Part shown: piece by piece, positions 17,469 to 27,099 of the stretch | Position numbering within the stretch: the stretch's first letter is position 1 | Layout of the letters: the number at the start of each line of letters is the position of its first letter | NCBI GenBank assembly: GCA_004000515.1 | Contig: CP034537.1 | Span: forward strand, 7,027,501 to 7,091,500 | From: Pseudomonas poae | GTDB taxonomy: Bacteria; Pseudomonadota; Gammaproteobacteria; Pseudomonadales; Pseudomonadaceae | Direction of reading: 5' to 3' | Length of the DNA: 64,000 nucleotides | Translations under genes and position numbers: made by a program | The notes under the pieces: model-generated | Told to the model about the DNA's origin: nothing | Seen by the model: the letters and a program-made list of their open reading frames with translations, nothing else | Database searches by the model: none

Positions 17469-18956
17469 ATGATTGAAAAAATTAAAGCCGCCTGGCTGTC
17501 CAATGTCCGGGCGGACATCCTTGCTGGTCTCGTTGTTGCGCTCGCTCTCATTCCCGAGGCTATAGCCTTCTCCATCATCGCCGGAATAGACCCCAAGGTT
17601 GGTCTCTACGCTTCATTCTGCATTTGTACGGTCATCGCCTTTGTCGGTGGCAGACCTGCAATGATCTCTGCTGCCACAGGTGCCATGGCTTTGCTGATGG
17701 TGAATCTGGTCAAGGATCACGGACTTCAGTACCTTCTAGCCGCCTCTTTGCTGTGCGGCGTAATGCAAATAGCTGCTGGGTACTTGAGGCTGGGCGAACT
17801 GATGCGCTTCGTATCGCGCTCGGTCGTGACTGGCTTCGTCAACGCCTTGGCGATCCTCATCTTCATGGCACAGCTGCCAGAACTTACGGGAGTTACCTGG
17901 CCTGTCTACGCCATGACGTTGGGCGGACTGGCAATTATCTACCTCTTTCCTCGTGTACCAGTCATAGGGAAACTGCTGCCCTCGCCGCTGGTATGCATCA
18001 TCGTGCTGACCGTAATCTCTATCTACACGGGGCTAAAAATCCATACCGTAGGAGATATGGGATCGTTGCCTGATAGCCTACCGATCTTCATGTGGCCATG
18101 CGTGCCGCTCAATCTAGAGACCCTGCTGATCATCCTTCCTTACTCAACCGCGTTGACAGTGGTTGGACTGCTGGAGTCGATGATGACGGCGACTATCGTG
18201 GACGACCTGACGGACACCACCAGTGATAAGAACCGAGAGTGCAAAGGTCAGGGGGTCGCCAACATCGTAAGCAGCCTCGTAGGTGGCATGGCGGGTTGTG
18301 CAATGATTGGTCAGTCGATGATCAACGTTAAATCTGGCGGACGTACACGCCTTTCCACCTTAAGCGCTGGGATCTCACTGTTAATAATGATGATCTTCCT
18401 GGGCGATTGGTTGGCCAGGATACCGATGGCAGCCTTGGTTGCGGTGATGATTATGGTCTCTGTCAGTACCTTTAGTTGGGGATCAATCCGCAATCTTAAG
18501 GAATACCCGCTCTCAACCAACATAGTGATGCTTGTCACGGTGGTGGTGGTAGTTGCGACCCACAACCTAGCATTCGGAGTTGTTGCCGGCACGTTGCTGG
18601 CTTCGATGTTCTTCGCTAACAAGATTGGGCACTACCTAGAAGTGACCTCGAAGCGTGACCCTGAAAATGCCCACCGTACGTACTGCGTGACTGGACAGGT
18701 TTTCTTTGGCTCAGCGGACAGATTTTCCAACGCCTTTGATCTAAAAGAGCGGCTGGACACCCTTACGATTGACCTGCGTGAAGCCCATTTCTGGGACATC
18801 ACTGCTGTGGCTGCTTTGGACAAGGTGGTGCTAAAGCTACATCGCGAAAGTATCCATGTTGATGTGATCGGGATGAATCAGGCGACGTTGACGCTGGTGG
18901 ATCGTTTCGGTGTTCATGATAAGTCCAACGGTATTGACACTTTTATGGGCCATTAA
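17469..18956 (+). CDS. SulP-family inorganic anion transporter with STAS domain
   Basis: This 495-residue protein has the SulP core ([21 protein letters not shown], residues 14-34), about 11-14 membrane helices, and a C-terminal STAS domain from about residue 400. Members carry sulfate, bicarbonate or other anions into the cell. Its place beside a sulfur-compound locus makes sulfate or sulfite a natural guess, but the family is too broad to decide. GGGTAA precedes the ATG at a suitable distance. Confidence 0.87.
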   Translation: MIEKIKAAWLSNVRADILAGLVVALALIPEAIAFSIIAGIDPKVGLYASFCICTVIAFVGGRPAMISAATGAMALLMVNLVKDHGLQYLLAASLLCGVMQIAAGYLRLGELMRFVSRSVVTGFVNALAILIFMAQLPELTGVTWPVYAMTLGGLAIIYLFPRVPVIGKLLPSPLVCIIVLTVISIYTGLKIHTVGDMGSLPDSLPIFMWPCVPLNLETLLIILPYSTALTVVGLLESMMTATIVDDLTDTTSDKNRECKGQGVANIVSSLVGGMAGCAMIGQSMINVKSGGRTRLSTLSAGISLLIMMIFLGDWLARIPMAALVAVMIMVSVSTFSWGSIRNLKEYPLSTNIVMLVTVVVVVATHNLAFGVVAGTLLASMFFANKIGHYLEVTSKRDPENAHRTYCVTGQVFFGSADRFSNAFDLKERLDTLTIDLREAHFWDITAVAALDKVVLKLHRESIHVDVIGMNQATLTLVDRFGVHDKSNGIDTFMGH

Positions 18957-19062
18957 AAGCGATCACGAAGGCCATTTCTCCGAAATGCTGGCTGCGCTTC
19001 ACGACCGATGGGCGCAGTTGGTCTGTAAGCGTTCGGTGAATTCACCTTCCAAACTCTAAGAT

Positions 19063-19209
19063 TCAGCAAAATTGCGTTTCTACGTAAGCCGCATCAACCG
19101 TCGCCCAGTGCCAGGCCTCTGCGTTGTCCATCTTCTGCGCGCGAACGTAAAAGCTTTTGAAAACACCATCGAGAAGGTAACTGATCCGATAGTGCTTTTC
19201 CTGCGACAT
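19063..19209 (-). CDS. Small Pseudomonas protein, DUF6555-like
   Basis: A 48-residue frame starts at an ATG at 19209, with AAGGA 7 bases upstream. It reads SYLLDGVFKSFYVRAQKMDNAEAWHWATVDA, cut here at residues 10-40, close to small Pseudomonas proteins with the MDNAEAWHWA core. Family members run to about 75-80 residues, so this copy may be shortened or shifted after residue 45. Function is unknown. The domain name is from memory. Confidence 0.5.
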   Translation of the reverse strand: MSQEKHYRISYLLDGVFKSFYVRAQKMDNAEAWHWATVDAAYVETQFC

Positions 19210-19358
19210 ACAAAAATCCTTTATTTGCACATCATTCAAAATCAGTGGTTGTCAGATAAACGGAAAATCACATAGAAAAAGCCATGGGCTGGAAAGCCCA
19301 ACGGATCGAGTGATTGGAAACCGTCTTATCCCTACAGATTGAGAGGTAACCAGTGCAT

Positions 19359-20006
19359 TTAAATTAACTGCTGGCCGTTGTGGGCGATCACCATTTTCGC
19401 AAACTGCATCAGATCATGAATTTTCCCGTGCCCCTTCCGATCCAGATAGAAGCCCGCAATGCCCACCGCGCGCGGGCCATCTTGGTCGCAGTTTTGTGAG
19501 TCACCAATCATCAGCACCCGCCCTAATCCGTCATTGAAATAGTGACCTGGCTCCACATCCATCTGGTTGCAGATCAGTCGGTAAATGCTGGGATCGGGTT
19601 TCATGACCCCCGCTTCAAAGCTGAAGGTGTATCCGTCCATGTGCGGGAAGACTTCTCGGACTTTAGGGCCGTATGGGCGTGTGAGATTTGAGCAAATGCC
19701 AGTTCTGATCCCATGACCTTTCAAGAGCGATACAGCCTCGACGGCGTCTGGATAAGATTCGATAGACGAAATCTCTGTATCAAGCTTACGGTGTAGCTCA
19801 TCTCGTTTCGAAGCCGTGAGTGAAACACCCAATTCCGATGCCAGCTCATCGAGTGAGAGGTTCATCGTCATCGCGATACGGGTGCTATCAGGTTGCAGCT
19901 CGACACCTTGGCGTCGGCCTTCGCGAATCAACTCACGGTAAGGATTCGTTCGTTGGTTGATGCGAACGATGGTGCCGAACCCATCGAACACGATTGCGCT
20001 GATCAT
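19359..20006 (-). CDS. HAD-superfamily hydrolase
   Basis: About 215 residues from the ATG at 20006; an ATG three codons upstream is the alternative. Motif I is FDGFGT with the nucleophile Asp8, motif II is the Ser of ICSNLTRPY, motif III the Lys of VMKPDPS and motif IV is GDSQNCDQDGP. Motif I has Phe where phosphatases have the second Asp (D-x-D), so it may not be a standard phosphatase; dehalogenase-like members also lack that Asp. The substrate is unknown. It is one of several unrelated genes in the accessory stretch at 19-24 kb. Confidence 0.78.
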   Translation of the reverse strand: MISAIVFDGFGTIVRINQRTNPYRELIREGRRQGVELQPDSTRIAMTMNLSLDELASELGVSLTASKRDELHRKLDTEISSIESYPDAVEAVSLLKGHGIRTGICSNLTRPYGPKVREVFPHMDGYTFSFEAGVMKPDPSIYRLICNQMDVEPGHYFNDGLGRVLMIGDSQNCDQDGPRAVGIAGFYLDRKGHGKIHDLMQFAKMVIAHNGQQLI

Positions 20007-20084
20007 AATCCGCAAGCCTCCATGGTGTCGGTAATCTCACCATTATCGTGATGAGGATCTCGTTGCCCTCTCGTCAGACAACGT

Positions 20085-20473
20085 TCAGAACATTCTCACT
20101 ACACCGGAAAGAGACATGGATGTGCGCCGGCCACTACCCAGCAAGATATACAGCTTGTTCTGGGTCTGAAAAACATGCCATCAGTAAAGTCCATCATAGG
20201 CGTCGACCGAAACCAATGAGAATTGGAATTCGTGGAGCTATCGAATAGCACCTCAAAGACCAGCAGCATGATTGGCTTCATGCCCTCCAAAGCAAGCTCC
20301 TCGACGACAAGGTCAGGAGCATCCAGATCAAGCCAAACCCATTCGTTTACGATGCAGAAGCTGCGATCAGGGAATTTTTCCCGAGTGACTCGAATGGCTT
20401 CTTCCAGCTTGATTTCAGCCCCTTGCATGATGGCGCTTGGGCCAATCATCTGCTGCACATCAATGTCCGACAT
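20085..20473 (-). CDS. DUF6957-like small protein (one-base break)
   Basis: The frame starts at 20473 with AAGGA 7 bases before the ATG. It breaks at a run of five T near 20148; with six T it continues through a KLYILLGSGRR segment to a stop at 20085, giving 129 residues. The FPDRSFCIVNEWVWLD core recurs in the broken gene at 779-1128. These are small Pseudomonas proteins of unknown function, often found on islands. The family name is from memory. Confidence 0.55.
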
Positions 20474-20552
20474 GGATTTTCCTTTCCATAAATGGAGGGT
20501 TTGGGTCTTTATGGCTTTTGTAAGTCTGTGTTTTTTGGCTGTTCAGGTGGGG

Positions 20553-20881
20553 CTATGCTTTCGAGCCAGTACCGTCTCGCGTCATGGAATAAATGACGGT
20601 CTGCTCGACTCCATTGACCTCCTCAACCATGAACAAAAGGAAGGTGACAATCACATACCGCTCACCTCTAACGGTGAGTGCGATTGAATACCCTGCTCCT
20701 CCTCCATGTTCGCAATGTCACCGGTGACAACAGTATCGCCGTTACCCGCACGCTGATGGATGTCGAAGAACATCGCGCCTTTGAAACCTGCGCCCACGAG
20801 CCGAGCATCAAGCAAGTAACCGCTGATTTCAGAGCTGAACGCGACCTTTGAGGCCTGTATCAGCTTCGCTGGAAAGTACAC
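20553..20881 (-). CDS. Hypothetical small protein (one-base break)
   Basis: A GTG at 20881 with AGAGG upstream opens VYFPAKLIQASKVAFSS. The frame shifts at GGG near 20690; adding one G lets it continue as YSIALTVRGERYVIVTFLLF and on to a stop at 20553, in all 109 residues. I recognise no domain. The mix of strands suggests a small beta-rich protein. It lies between the metallophosphoesterase and the DUF6957-like gene, all on one strand. Confidence 0.4.
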
Positions 20882-20914
20882 TTAAAAAACCTCTGCTCGG
20901 CGATCACCAGCTAC

Positions 20915-21652
20915 TCAAAGCGTGATCACGCACTGTTTGTCGAAATTCACTTCTTCCCCTGGGTAACCTCTCGGGTTGGACAAGAACCTGATGCCGTTGA
21001 TGGTTTCATCCACCGGCGAATGAGTGTGCCCAAAAACCCACAGATCGATTTTCATTTCCAGGAACTCTTGCCAATTGTTGCCATAAGCAGCACGCAGATG
21101 CGGATGCTTGCCGTAATCCGGGACAAAGTGCATCAGCGGTGGAAAATGCGTGACCACCACCGTCTTGCCCTGAAACGGTTGCTCCAGCTCTTTACGCAAC
21201 CACTCACGAGATTGCTGCGCGACTTGCCGGGTTTGCTGGGGCACCAGGGTTCGGTACTGCGGCTCAACCCGAATGACTTTGTAATCGTTCATCAGCGCGC
21301 GGGCCTCCAGCATCGCCAAAGGCGCGTTGCCCGTGCCGTCAAAATCCGCCCACCCCGTGCACCCCACGAAGCGGACACCATCCAGGGTGAGCGTGCGCTG
21401 CTCCAAGAAATGCACATGTGACGCACTAGGCGAATTCAATCGGTCAAGCGTCTTTTCCCAACTCGACTTATAAAATTCGTGGTTGCCAGCGACCAGAATC
21501 GTCGGCTTAAAAAAGTGCTCGCCTGCCCAATCCGAACTTCGGCCTTTGATGTTGATGTCCCCTGCGAGTATCGCCACGTCATAAAGCGACGGATCTGGCA
21601 GCTCAACGGGTTCGAACTCGACGTGCAGATCCGACATCGCAAGGAGTCGCAT
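20915..21652 (-). CDS. Calcineurin-like metallophosphoesterase
   Basis: From the ATG at 21652 the protein is 245 residues and opens directly with the metal-binding strand SDLHVEF. AGDI, GNHEF, VTHFPP and FGHTHSPVD follow, a complete set of metallophosphoesterase motifs binding two metals. It hydrolyses a phosphoester of unknown identity. An upstream ATG (21727) in the same frame would add an unlikely 25-residue extension. Gene order gives no clue to the substrate. Confidence 0.85.
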   Translation of the reverse strand: MRLLAMSDLHVEFEPVELPDPSLYDVAILAGDINIKGRSSDWAGEHFFKPTILVAGNHEFYKSSWEKTLDRLNSPSASHVHFLEQRTLTLDGVRFVGCTGWADFDGTGNAPLAMLEARALMNDYKVIRVEPQYRTLVPQQTRQVAQQSREWLRKELEQPFQGKTVVVTHFPPLMHFVPDYGKHPHLRAAYGNNWQEFLEMKIDLWVFGHTHSPVDETINGIRFLSNPRGYPGEEVNFDKQCVITL

Positions 21653-21768
21653 GAGTCTTTTTACCGTATATTGAAAACGAGAATGCATTCTTAATGAATT
21701 GTATACACTGACGATGCTGGGCGTCAAAGCGTGGCTTCATTCTTTTCTTTTGTGAGCACATCCAAAAG

Positions 21769-22224
21769 ATGGAATTTCAGCCGACTTTAGGCCAAGTTCT
21801 GCGCGAGCTTCGGGTCGCTGCAGGCCTCACGCGGGAAGCCTGCGCCGAGGTATTAAGCCGGACTCACTTGGCTAAGGTTGAACAGGGACAACAAGCCATA
21901 ACAGCCATCAAGCTGCATTCCCTTTGTGAGCTGGTCGGGGTTCCTACCAGCCAAGTGTTCTTGGCGGTAGAAGCCCGCCTGCTGGGTGTGGATTTGGACG
22001 ACTACAAGGCTTCCTGGGATATCCAGGCTGATCACCTCATTGACTCCGGAGGGTTAGGGAGCTCGCCTCAGGAATCGGCGGTGAGGGGCGTGCGCGGTAC
22101 ACGCGCTGATGAAACCATGGAGGCTGTCCGGAAACTCCAGGCTGAAGGGCTTGCGAAGATGATGGTCGTACGCCAGTTGGGGGTCAGTCGATCAACTGTG
22201 GATAAGTATTGGTTAAAAGGCTAG
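21769..22224 (+). CDS. Helix-turn-helix protein with two DNA-binding motifs
   Basis: This 151-residue protein begins with an XRE/Cro-type HTH (LGQVLRELRVAAGLTREACAEVL, residues 8-30). It ends with a resolvase-like HTH (KMMVVRQLGVSRSTVDKYW, last 25 residues). The middle is Gly/Ser-rich. Two unlike DNA-binding motifs in one small protein are common in plasmid and island regulators. It is divergent from the metallophosphoesterase and could repress it or the neighbouring small genes. Confidence 0.7.
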   Translation: MEFQPTLGQVLRELRVAAGLTREACAEVLSRTHLAKVEQGQQAITAIKLHSLCELVGVPTSQVFLAVEARLLGVDLDDYKASWDIQADHLIDSGGLGSSPQESAVRGVRGTRADETMEAVRKLQAEGLAKMMVVRQLGVSRSTVDKYWLKG

Positions 22225-22404
22225 CGGGGGTTTGGCTCAGGCTGATCACGTTCTCCTTAAACTCAGTATTTTTCAGGCCAGCGACTAACCCAGTTCTATA
22301 TATAGGTCTCAGGGAGAGAAATTTTTTCTTTGCCCTCAAAGACTTTGTCAATACCAATCGTCAAACGCAGCCGAAGCTATGGCGGGGGGGCGATGCCATC
22401 CTAC

Positions 22405-22718
22405 TTAGACAGCAACGATGGACACGAGCTCGAAGTACTTGTAACGCTGCTTCTTTGCGGCGCTTCGGGCTTCTTGCTCTGCAATCAAGCTGCTCAACGT
22501 ATTGGCGTCATAGGAAAACATCTCCTCCTCGCCTTCATAGGTCTTGGTGACTTTTAGGGTGACCCGGAGTCTTGGGGACGATGGCTTACGAAGAAATGGT
22601 TTGACTGGTGCATGCACTGCCGGCTTGACCGCGTGTACTTCGTTGACGGCATCAGGAGTAGAGGGGCAAGGCCAAAGAGGGCTTGGCGCATTTCCTCTTC
22701 AGTCAAATTCATGGTCAT
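22405..22718 (-). CDS. Hypothetical accessory protein, frame-disrupted
   Basis: Two overlapping frames join into one product. An upstream part has NLTEEEMRQALFGLAP, and a downstream part ends with EARSAAKKQRYKYFELVSIVAV. A frame change near 22655 (CCCCTCTACTCC) links them as PDAVNEVHAVKPAVHAPVKP. It resembles small proteins of Pseudomonas plasmids and islands that have no known function. The true start is uncertain; I used the ATG before NLTEEEM. The stretch 22225-22404 upstream of its stop holds nothing else that I recognise. Confidence 0.4.
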
Positions 22719-22925
22719 TTTGACGCTCACGGTATATGGAGGGCGCTCCACGCTGAGGCTGGAGCCGCGCAATAAGGGACGTCGAAAAGGCTTGGTGCAG
22801 TATATCTCACAGATCCTGGTATGCCGCTGGGGCGAATCTGCCGGGCACTCAGCACATAGGGCATCAAAATTGTACCTTTCGCTATCCTCCGGATGACGAG
22901 CTACTAAATCAACGAAGGGATGTTG

Positions 22926-23779
22926 ATGAGCACAGAAAATGAAGTTTGGAAGAGTTGCGTGCAGTGATCAGCGAGCAGTCTAAGCTTCTGACTCTCATAC
23001 TTTTCACGATATTCGAAGGGCCGGTGTTGCGCTAGGGACAGTGGCTGTCATGCAGTTTGGAAACCGACAAAGCCCGCGCTACGGCGGCGGTTGCAATGGG
23101 GGCCGGTCAATCCCTTGGCACCGTCGTGAGAAACTCGGCGGAGCGAGGACTTGCAGTGCGCGACCTCTATCCGATCGCTAGGTGTGTGGTTGAGGGATTT
23201 ATTAACGCCGCCTTCTTCACTACCCAACCTGTTGAGGTATCGCAGCGCGCTTTGGCCCTCCGTCATTACGCTGCATGGAAGCATTCGAATCGCGTGATCG
23301 GCACAGGGGATTTCATGATGACCCTCGGCGATGATCCGAGCCCCAAAGCGACAGCCGCCAAACTCTTCCCTGATTTCGCCGGACGCGGCCAGGAAACCTG
23401 GTGTTCGCTGGACGCGCCGTCCAAGATCAATCGAAGAGGCCAAGTCGTTCAGGCGTCCGGGGGTGCATTCCTGGGCGCTTATGGTGGTATCTACGCGGTC
23501 TCATAGGAAATCATTCATGGATCCGTCTACGGGATGAGCTACTTCATGAGCGCCTACAAGGGCCAGGCTCAGACAACGGAGGCGTTTCAGCACGGAACCG
23601 AGGGGCAAATGGTGGACATTCTTTCAGCCGTTTGTCATGCCGCCAGCGGTTTCATTTCTGCCTACGCCAATGTTCATCGATATGGCCTATTGGTACTGGA
23701 GGAACAGGAGCTATTCAAAAGGCTGTTCAAGGTATCAACTGGTGACACCTGGATCGGTGGAGATCCGACTTCCGCTTGA
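22926..23779 (+). pseudogene. DUF5677-like protein, multiply broken
   Basis: An ATG at 22926 with GAAGGGA upstream starts MSTENEVWK. The frame must shift at least twice before 23057, where a long helical stretch begins (LAVRDLYPIARCVVEGFINAAFF). It then meets an in-frame TAG at 23504-23506 and goes on in the same frame to 23779. The arginine- and alanine-rich helices around 23150-23300 resemble DUF5677 proteins, a family of unknown function often on islands. Several independent lesions, one of them a nonsense codon, suggest a true pseudogene. Confidence 0.5.
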
Positions 23780-23945
23780 GAGGCCCTGCTCACTTCACCA
23801 CTACCTACCCGCCGAGCTTGCTGGAAAAGTGGCGACCAAGGGCCAACCCCTGCCCCCGCCAAAGCTCCAAGTCGCCTCCAAATGCTAACTCGCGCATCGC
23901 GCCACTGTGGACAAGTGACTAGGAGCCGACACCTCAGAGCTTGTT

Positions 23946-23996
23946 AACCATTTTTTGATGCGTTAACTGGGAAGGTTTACAGGTCAAAAAATGGTT
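23946..23996. repeat. 13-base perfect inverted repeat, 25-base spacer
   Basis: AACCATTTTTTGA at 23946-23958 is matched by its exact complement at 23984-23996. It lies in the otherwise empty stretch 23780-24177, just past the 3' end of the three-gene operon. It could terminate that operon or mark a recombination end of the mobile element. Nothing else in the stretch is recognisable. Confidence 0.5.
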
Positions 23997-24177
23997 TACA
24001 GCCCTAGGGACGTTAGGCGTACTCAGAATCAACTGAATGCGGGACACGGCTACGCAGTTGTAAAGCCCTACGTGATCGCGAAGGTACCCCCATCCCACGC
24101 AGATGTAGTTACGTGCACGATCAATGAAGGTATCCAAGACGAGCCAGCCTACCCTCCCCTAATCGCTCCCGGCCTGG

Positions 24178-24864
24178 CTAGCGAATCAAGAGACTCGTCA
24201 GCAGTTGCAGGTGTTCATCATCATCCAGAGAAATCGCAACCGACCCCGATCGCGATAACTCGATCTGCACAGGCGTTGAGTTGTACGTGTAGACGATTTT
24301 GATCTTGTCGATTGGCGCCGGGCGCCCACCAGTGATCTCCAGCAATTTCATCATCGCATTACCGGTCGAGGCGATATCCACCCGGTAGCTACTTTCGATA
24401 TCAAAGGTGACCGCGCCGGTCACGATGCGCTTGGCCATGACCCTCGTTAAGCGCTTGTCGGCCTTCAACTGCTGGTAGACCGACGAGATATCTGGCTTCA
24501 CGATCTCCAGGGCAAATGTTGTCCCGGCTGCAGCCCGGATGAGCTCTACGAACGGTTTCAGATCCTTGGGCGGCGAACTCATGCAGATCGAATAACGATC
24601 CGGCCCCAGCGATTCGAACACCATGTCAAAGCTGATGAACGTCGAGTAACTCGACTCGACCGTCTCACCAAGAGGGTTCGTGAACGACTGAGTGATATTT
24701 CGCTGCTCGTGGTACCGAAAGGTGGCCTTGCCATCCAGGATTTCAAGAATCTCGACACCGAGCCGATTCTCGTCATTGAACGGCTGCTGCCGAAGGCCAT
24801 GAACAAGGGTCTGAAAGTCAATGCGAGCGGTCAGAACCCAGAGTTTCAGCCGCTTTGACTTCAT
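24178..24864 (-). CDS. Unknown protein C of three-gene operon
   Basis: This 228-residue protein is the last of three overlapping genes; its ATG shares ATGA with the stop of gene B. The content suggests a mixed alpha/beta soluble protein, with many short strands (TFISFDMVFESLGPDRYSIC) and no membrane segment or signal peptide. I see no catalytic motif and do not recognise a family. Strict overlap with gene B argues for a complex or at least fixed stoichiometry. Confidence 0.8.
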   Translation of the reverse strand: MKSKRLKLWVLTARIDFQTLVHGLRQQPFNDENRLGVEILEILDGKATFRYHEQRNITQSFTNPLGETVESSYSTFISFDMVFESLGPDRYSICMSSPPKDLKPFVELIRAAAGTTFALEIVKPDISSVYQQLKADKRLTRVMAKRIVTGAVTFDIESSYRVDIASTGNAMMKLLEITGGRPAPIDKIKIVYTYNSTPVQIELSRSGSVAISLDDDEHLQLLTSLLIR

Positions 24865-26039
24865 ATCAATAAACTCCTTTCGATGTCATCCAGTGTCTTC
24901 TGCGCCGCTTGCTCCAAGCGGATCTTGAGTTTCTGCTCAAGCACCGGCTCGGCGCGTACGGGGTTCTTGGCGTATTTTCCATTGTTGTAGTTGTAGACAC
25001 CTTTAACGATATAGGAAAAATCGCAGTACTTGGCCTGATTGCCAAATTGAGCCTCGAACTGAACGATCTCTGAACCTAAGGGCTTTTCGCGGGCTGTCCA
25101 TCGAATCTTCCACATGTAGAAACCGTGGCCCTCCAGCTCCATGAGCTGCTTGGACTCCAATACACCCTTGCCCCTCAACGATGCCTTATCAATGCGGATT
25201 ATCTTGTGAACCCTGGCCTCCGGCTGCGACCTCGCTAGCTCGGCTTCCGGATCGCCACCATCCCCGACCTCGCCCTCATCGTCTGAGTCAAACTCAACTG
25301 CATCCTCGATCACCAACGCCTCATCACTCAGATCAAGGTCATCATCATCTCGATCTTTAGGGTTGAAGGTGGAGACGTCGACAACATCGACCACCTCCAT
25401 GTCCTTGAGGTTGCGGATCAAGCTGCGAAGGAAATTTGTCCTGATGCCGGCGTCCTGAACTGCCTCAAGGGAGATGGTGCGGGTCGCCACATCTTTGTCA
25501 GTGACAATTTCGATCTGGGAATACAACTGATCGGTGATGTCCTTGAATTTGTCGTTCATGGGGCCAGTGATTTTCCAGCCGTTGCCCTGCTTCTCAAGGA
25601 TGACCTCCGCCGTTTTCTCGACGACCTGGCGGAACTCCGCCTGACTCAGATCAAGTTTCTGGTATTTGACGGTGAGCTTGAGCTGATCGCCATGGATGGA
25701 CACTTCAGCCTGCTCATGCTGAGTATCCACAAGCCACTCCTTTACGGATGTCAGAGCATCAGTCAGCTGATCTTTTGTAACCGCCGTGGTGACGACCACA
25801 TTCGTGGTTTTCTCACGACTGTCACGACCACCTACCAAGAGTGAAAGGTTCCGATAGTCGTAGTAGTCATGGAACAGGGCGCTGAACCGATTGGCTAGGA
25901 ATTTTTTATCTGACTCATTGGAGATCACGATCCCCCTAGAGAGGAAGACCTTCCGAAGCTCGGCGCTCGTCAGGCTTCGCTGCGTGAGCGCGTCAAAGAT
26001 CGCTTTGTCGGACGCGAAGTACAGGCTACCCATTCTCAT
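24861..26039 (-). CDS. Unknown protein B of three-gene operon
   Basis: This 392-residue protein starts one base after gene A ends. The N-terminal 60 residues look like a winged-helix segment (AIFDALTQRSLTSAELRKVFLSRG). A beta-rich middle follows, then a strongly acidic linker at about residues 228-268 rich in Asp and Glu, then a C-terminal alpha/beta domain. The acidic stretch may mimic nucleic acid or bind a basic partner. No known family is recognised. It is probably a regulatory or scaffold subunit for the nuclease-like gene A; that is inference. Confidence 0.8.
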   Translation of the reverse strand: MRMGSLYFASDKAIFDALTQRSLTSAELRKVFLSRGIVISNESDKKFLANRFSALFHDYYDYRNLSLLVGGRDSREKTTNVVVTTAVTKDQLTDALTSVKEWLVDTQHEQAEVSIHGDQLKLTVKYQKLDLSQAEFRQVVEKTAEVILEKQGNGWKITGPMNDKFKDITDQLYSQIEIVTDKDVATRTISLEAVQDAGIRTNFLRSLIRNLKDMEVVDVVDVSTFNPKDRDDDDLDLSDEALVIEDAVEFDSDDEGEVGDGGDPEAELARSQPEARVHKIIRIDKASLRGKGVLESKQLMELEGHGFYMWKIRWTAREKPLGSEIVQFEAQFGNQAKYCDFSYIVKGVYNYNNGKYAKNPVRAEPVLEQKLKIRLEQAAQKTLDDIERSLLI

Positions 26040-26040
26040 G

Positions 26041-27099
26041 TCAGTCTCGCTCCCAGCCGATCGCTTCGGGCTTATAGTTCGGAATCGCGTGATTCACGAT
26101 GTCCAGTTCGATCGCCTGCAGTTTCCGCTTGCGATTCCCGTCTTCGCCCCACTCAGTGACGTAGCTGTTGATGGCAGCGTTGAAGTTGCTGAGGATGCTG
26201 CTGTGATGGTAACGATTGGCAACCCTGATCCGGATCTTCAAGTCTTTGTTGGCGTTGAGAATCTGGAACCTGGAAAGGGCGTCAAAGAGGTACCGGAATT
26301 CGATCTCACTGCTGCCATCGCGGCGATAGTAGATCAGGTAGCCTTCACTATACGTTTCTGTCGGCTTCATAGCCTTTTCGCAGTACGAGATCACTTCCTT
26401 GTGGTGGATGATCATGTACGGCGAAGCGATGAGCTCAGCGGTGGCCGCACGCTCCCAGTACTCGCCACTGGCCTTGTGCAAAACGAGGTCAGGGTAATAG
26501 AAGGTGTAGTTGTCCTTCGGAAATGTCCCTGCCGCCCTGAGGGCATTCACATCGACCTGCAGCGTCTTCAGGTAATTGATTAGTGAAGGTTCGACGATAT
26601 GAATCTGCTGAGAATCCTTGATGTGCAGGTTCTCGCCCTTGTAGTCCTTGAAGTGATCGTAGAAATTCTTGTCGTACTCGTCGTCGTGGTTGTACACGAA
26701 CAGCATCCCACGAACCTCATACCTCTCACGCTTTGCCAAGTGGTAGCGCGTCTGCCACTCCGTTGACGCACGGGCACAGTCGATGGTCTTGCCCAGGGAT
26801 TTCAAGGCCTTCTTGATCGAGTCGAGGGTGATGGAGCCCACCGCGTAGCTCTTCAAATCGGTATGAAGGAAAACAGCCCTGTTCAGGTAAGGGTCTGCGT
26901 ACTTGAACACCACGTCAGTCGGGTGCGTGTGCTCAGACTTCTTCAAGGGCGCGTGCGCTTCCTTCTTCACGCAAGCGAAGTTGAGGTTGGTAGGCCCTTC
27001 TTTTTTCCAACGGAAGAAGCTGAAGATCTCGTTGGAAACGAGCTCCGCGAGCCTCGCAATTTTTTCGGTTTCGCCGCCTGACATAGTCGTTCCTGTCAC
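26041..27099 (-). CDS. Unknown protein A of three-gene operon, PD-(D/E)XK-like
   Basis: This 352-residue protein is first in the operon. Residues about 60-85 hold an Asp-containing strand followed by FLHTDLKSYAVGS, a D-x-K pattern. A long helix and then EVRGMLFVYNHDDEYD follow. This strand-helix-strand order with D...D-x-K is the core of PD-(D/E)XK nucleases, with Asp in the usual Glu position. No DNA-binding domain is obvious. The gene lies just outside the Gamma-Mobile-Trio genes and is divergent from them, a position where such elements carry anti-phage systems. Confidence 0.78.
   Translation of the reverse strand: MTGTTMSGGETEKIARLAELVSNEIFSFFRWKKEGPTNLNFACVKKEAHAPLKKSEHTHPTDVVFKYADPYLNRAVFLHTDLKSYAVGSITLDSIKKALKSLGKTIDCARASTEWQTRYHLAKRERYEVRGMLFVYNHDDEYDKNFYDHFKDYKGENLHIKDSQQIHIVEPSLINYLKTLQVDVNALRAAGTFPKDNYTFYYPDLVLHKASGEYWERAATAELIASPYMIIHHKEVISYCEKAMKPTETYSEGYLIYYRRDGSSEIEFRYLFDALSRFQILNANKDLKIRIRVANRYHHSSILSNFNAAINSYVTEWGEDGNRKRKLQAIELDIVNHAIPNYKPEAIGWERD

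Noticed and set aside
20223..20687. 154-codon plus-strand frame
   Set aside because: It is antisense to the DUF6957-like gene, which has a clear ribosome-binding site and family-like sequence.
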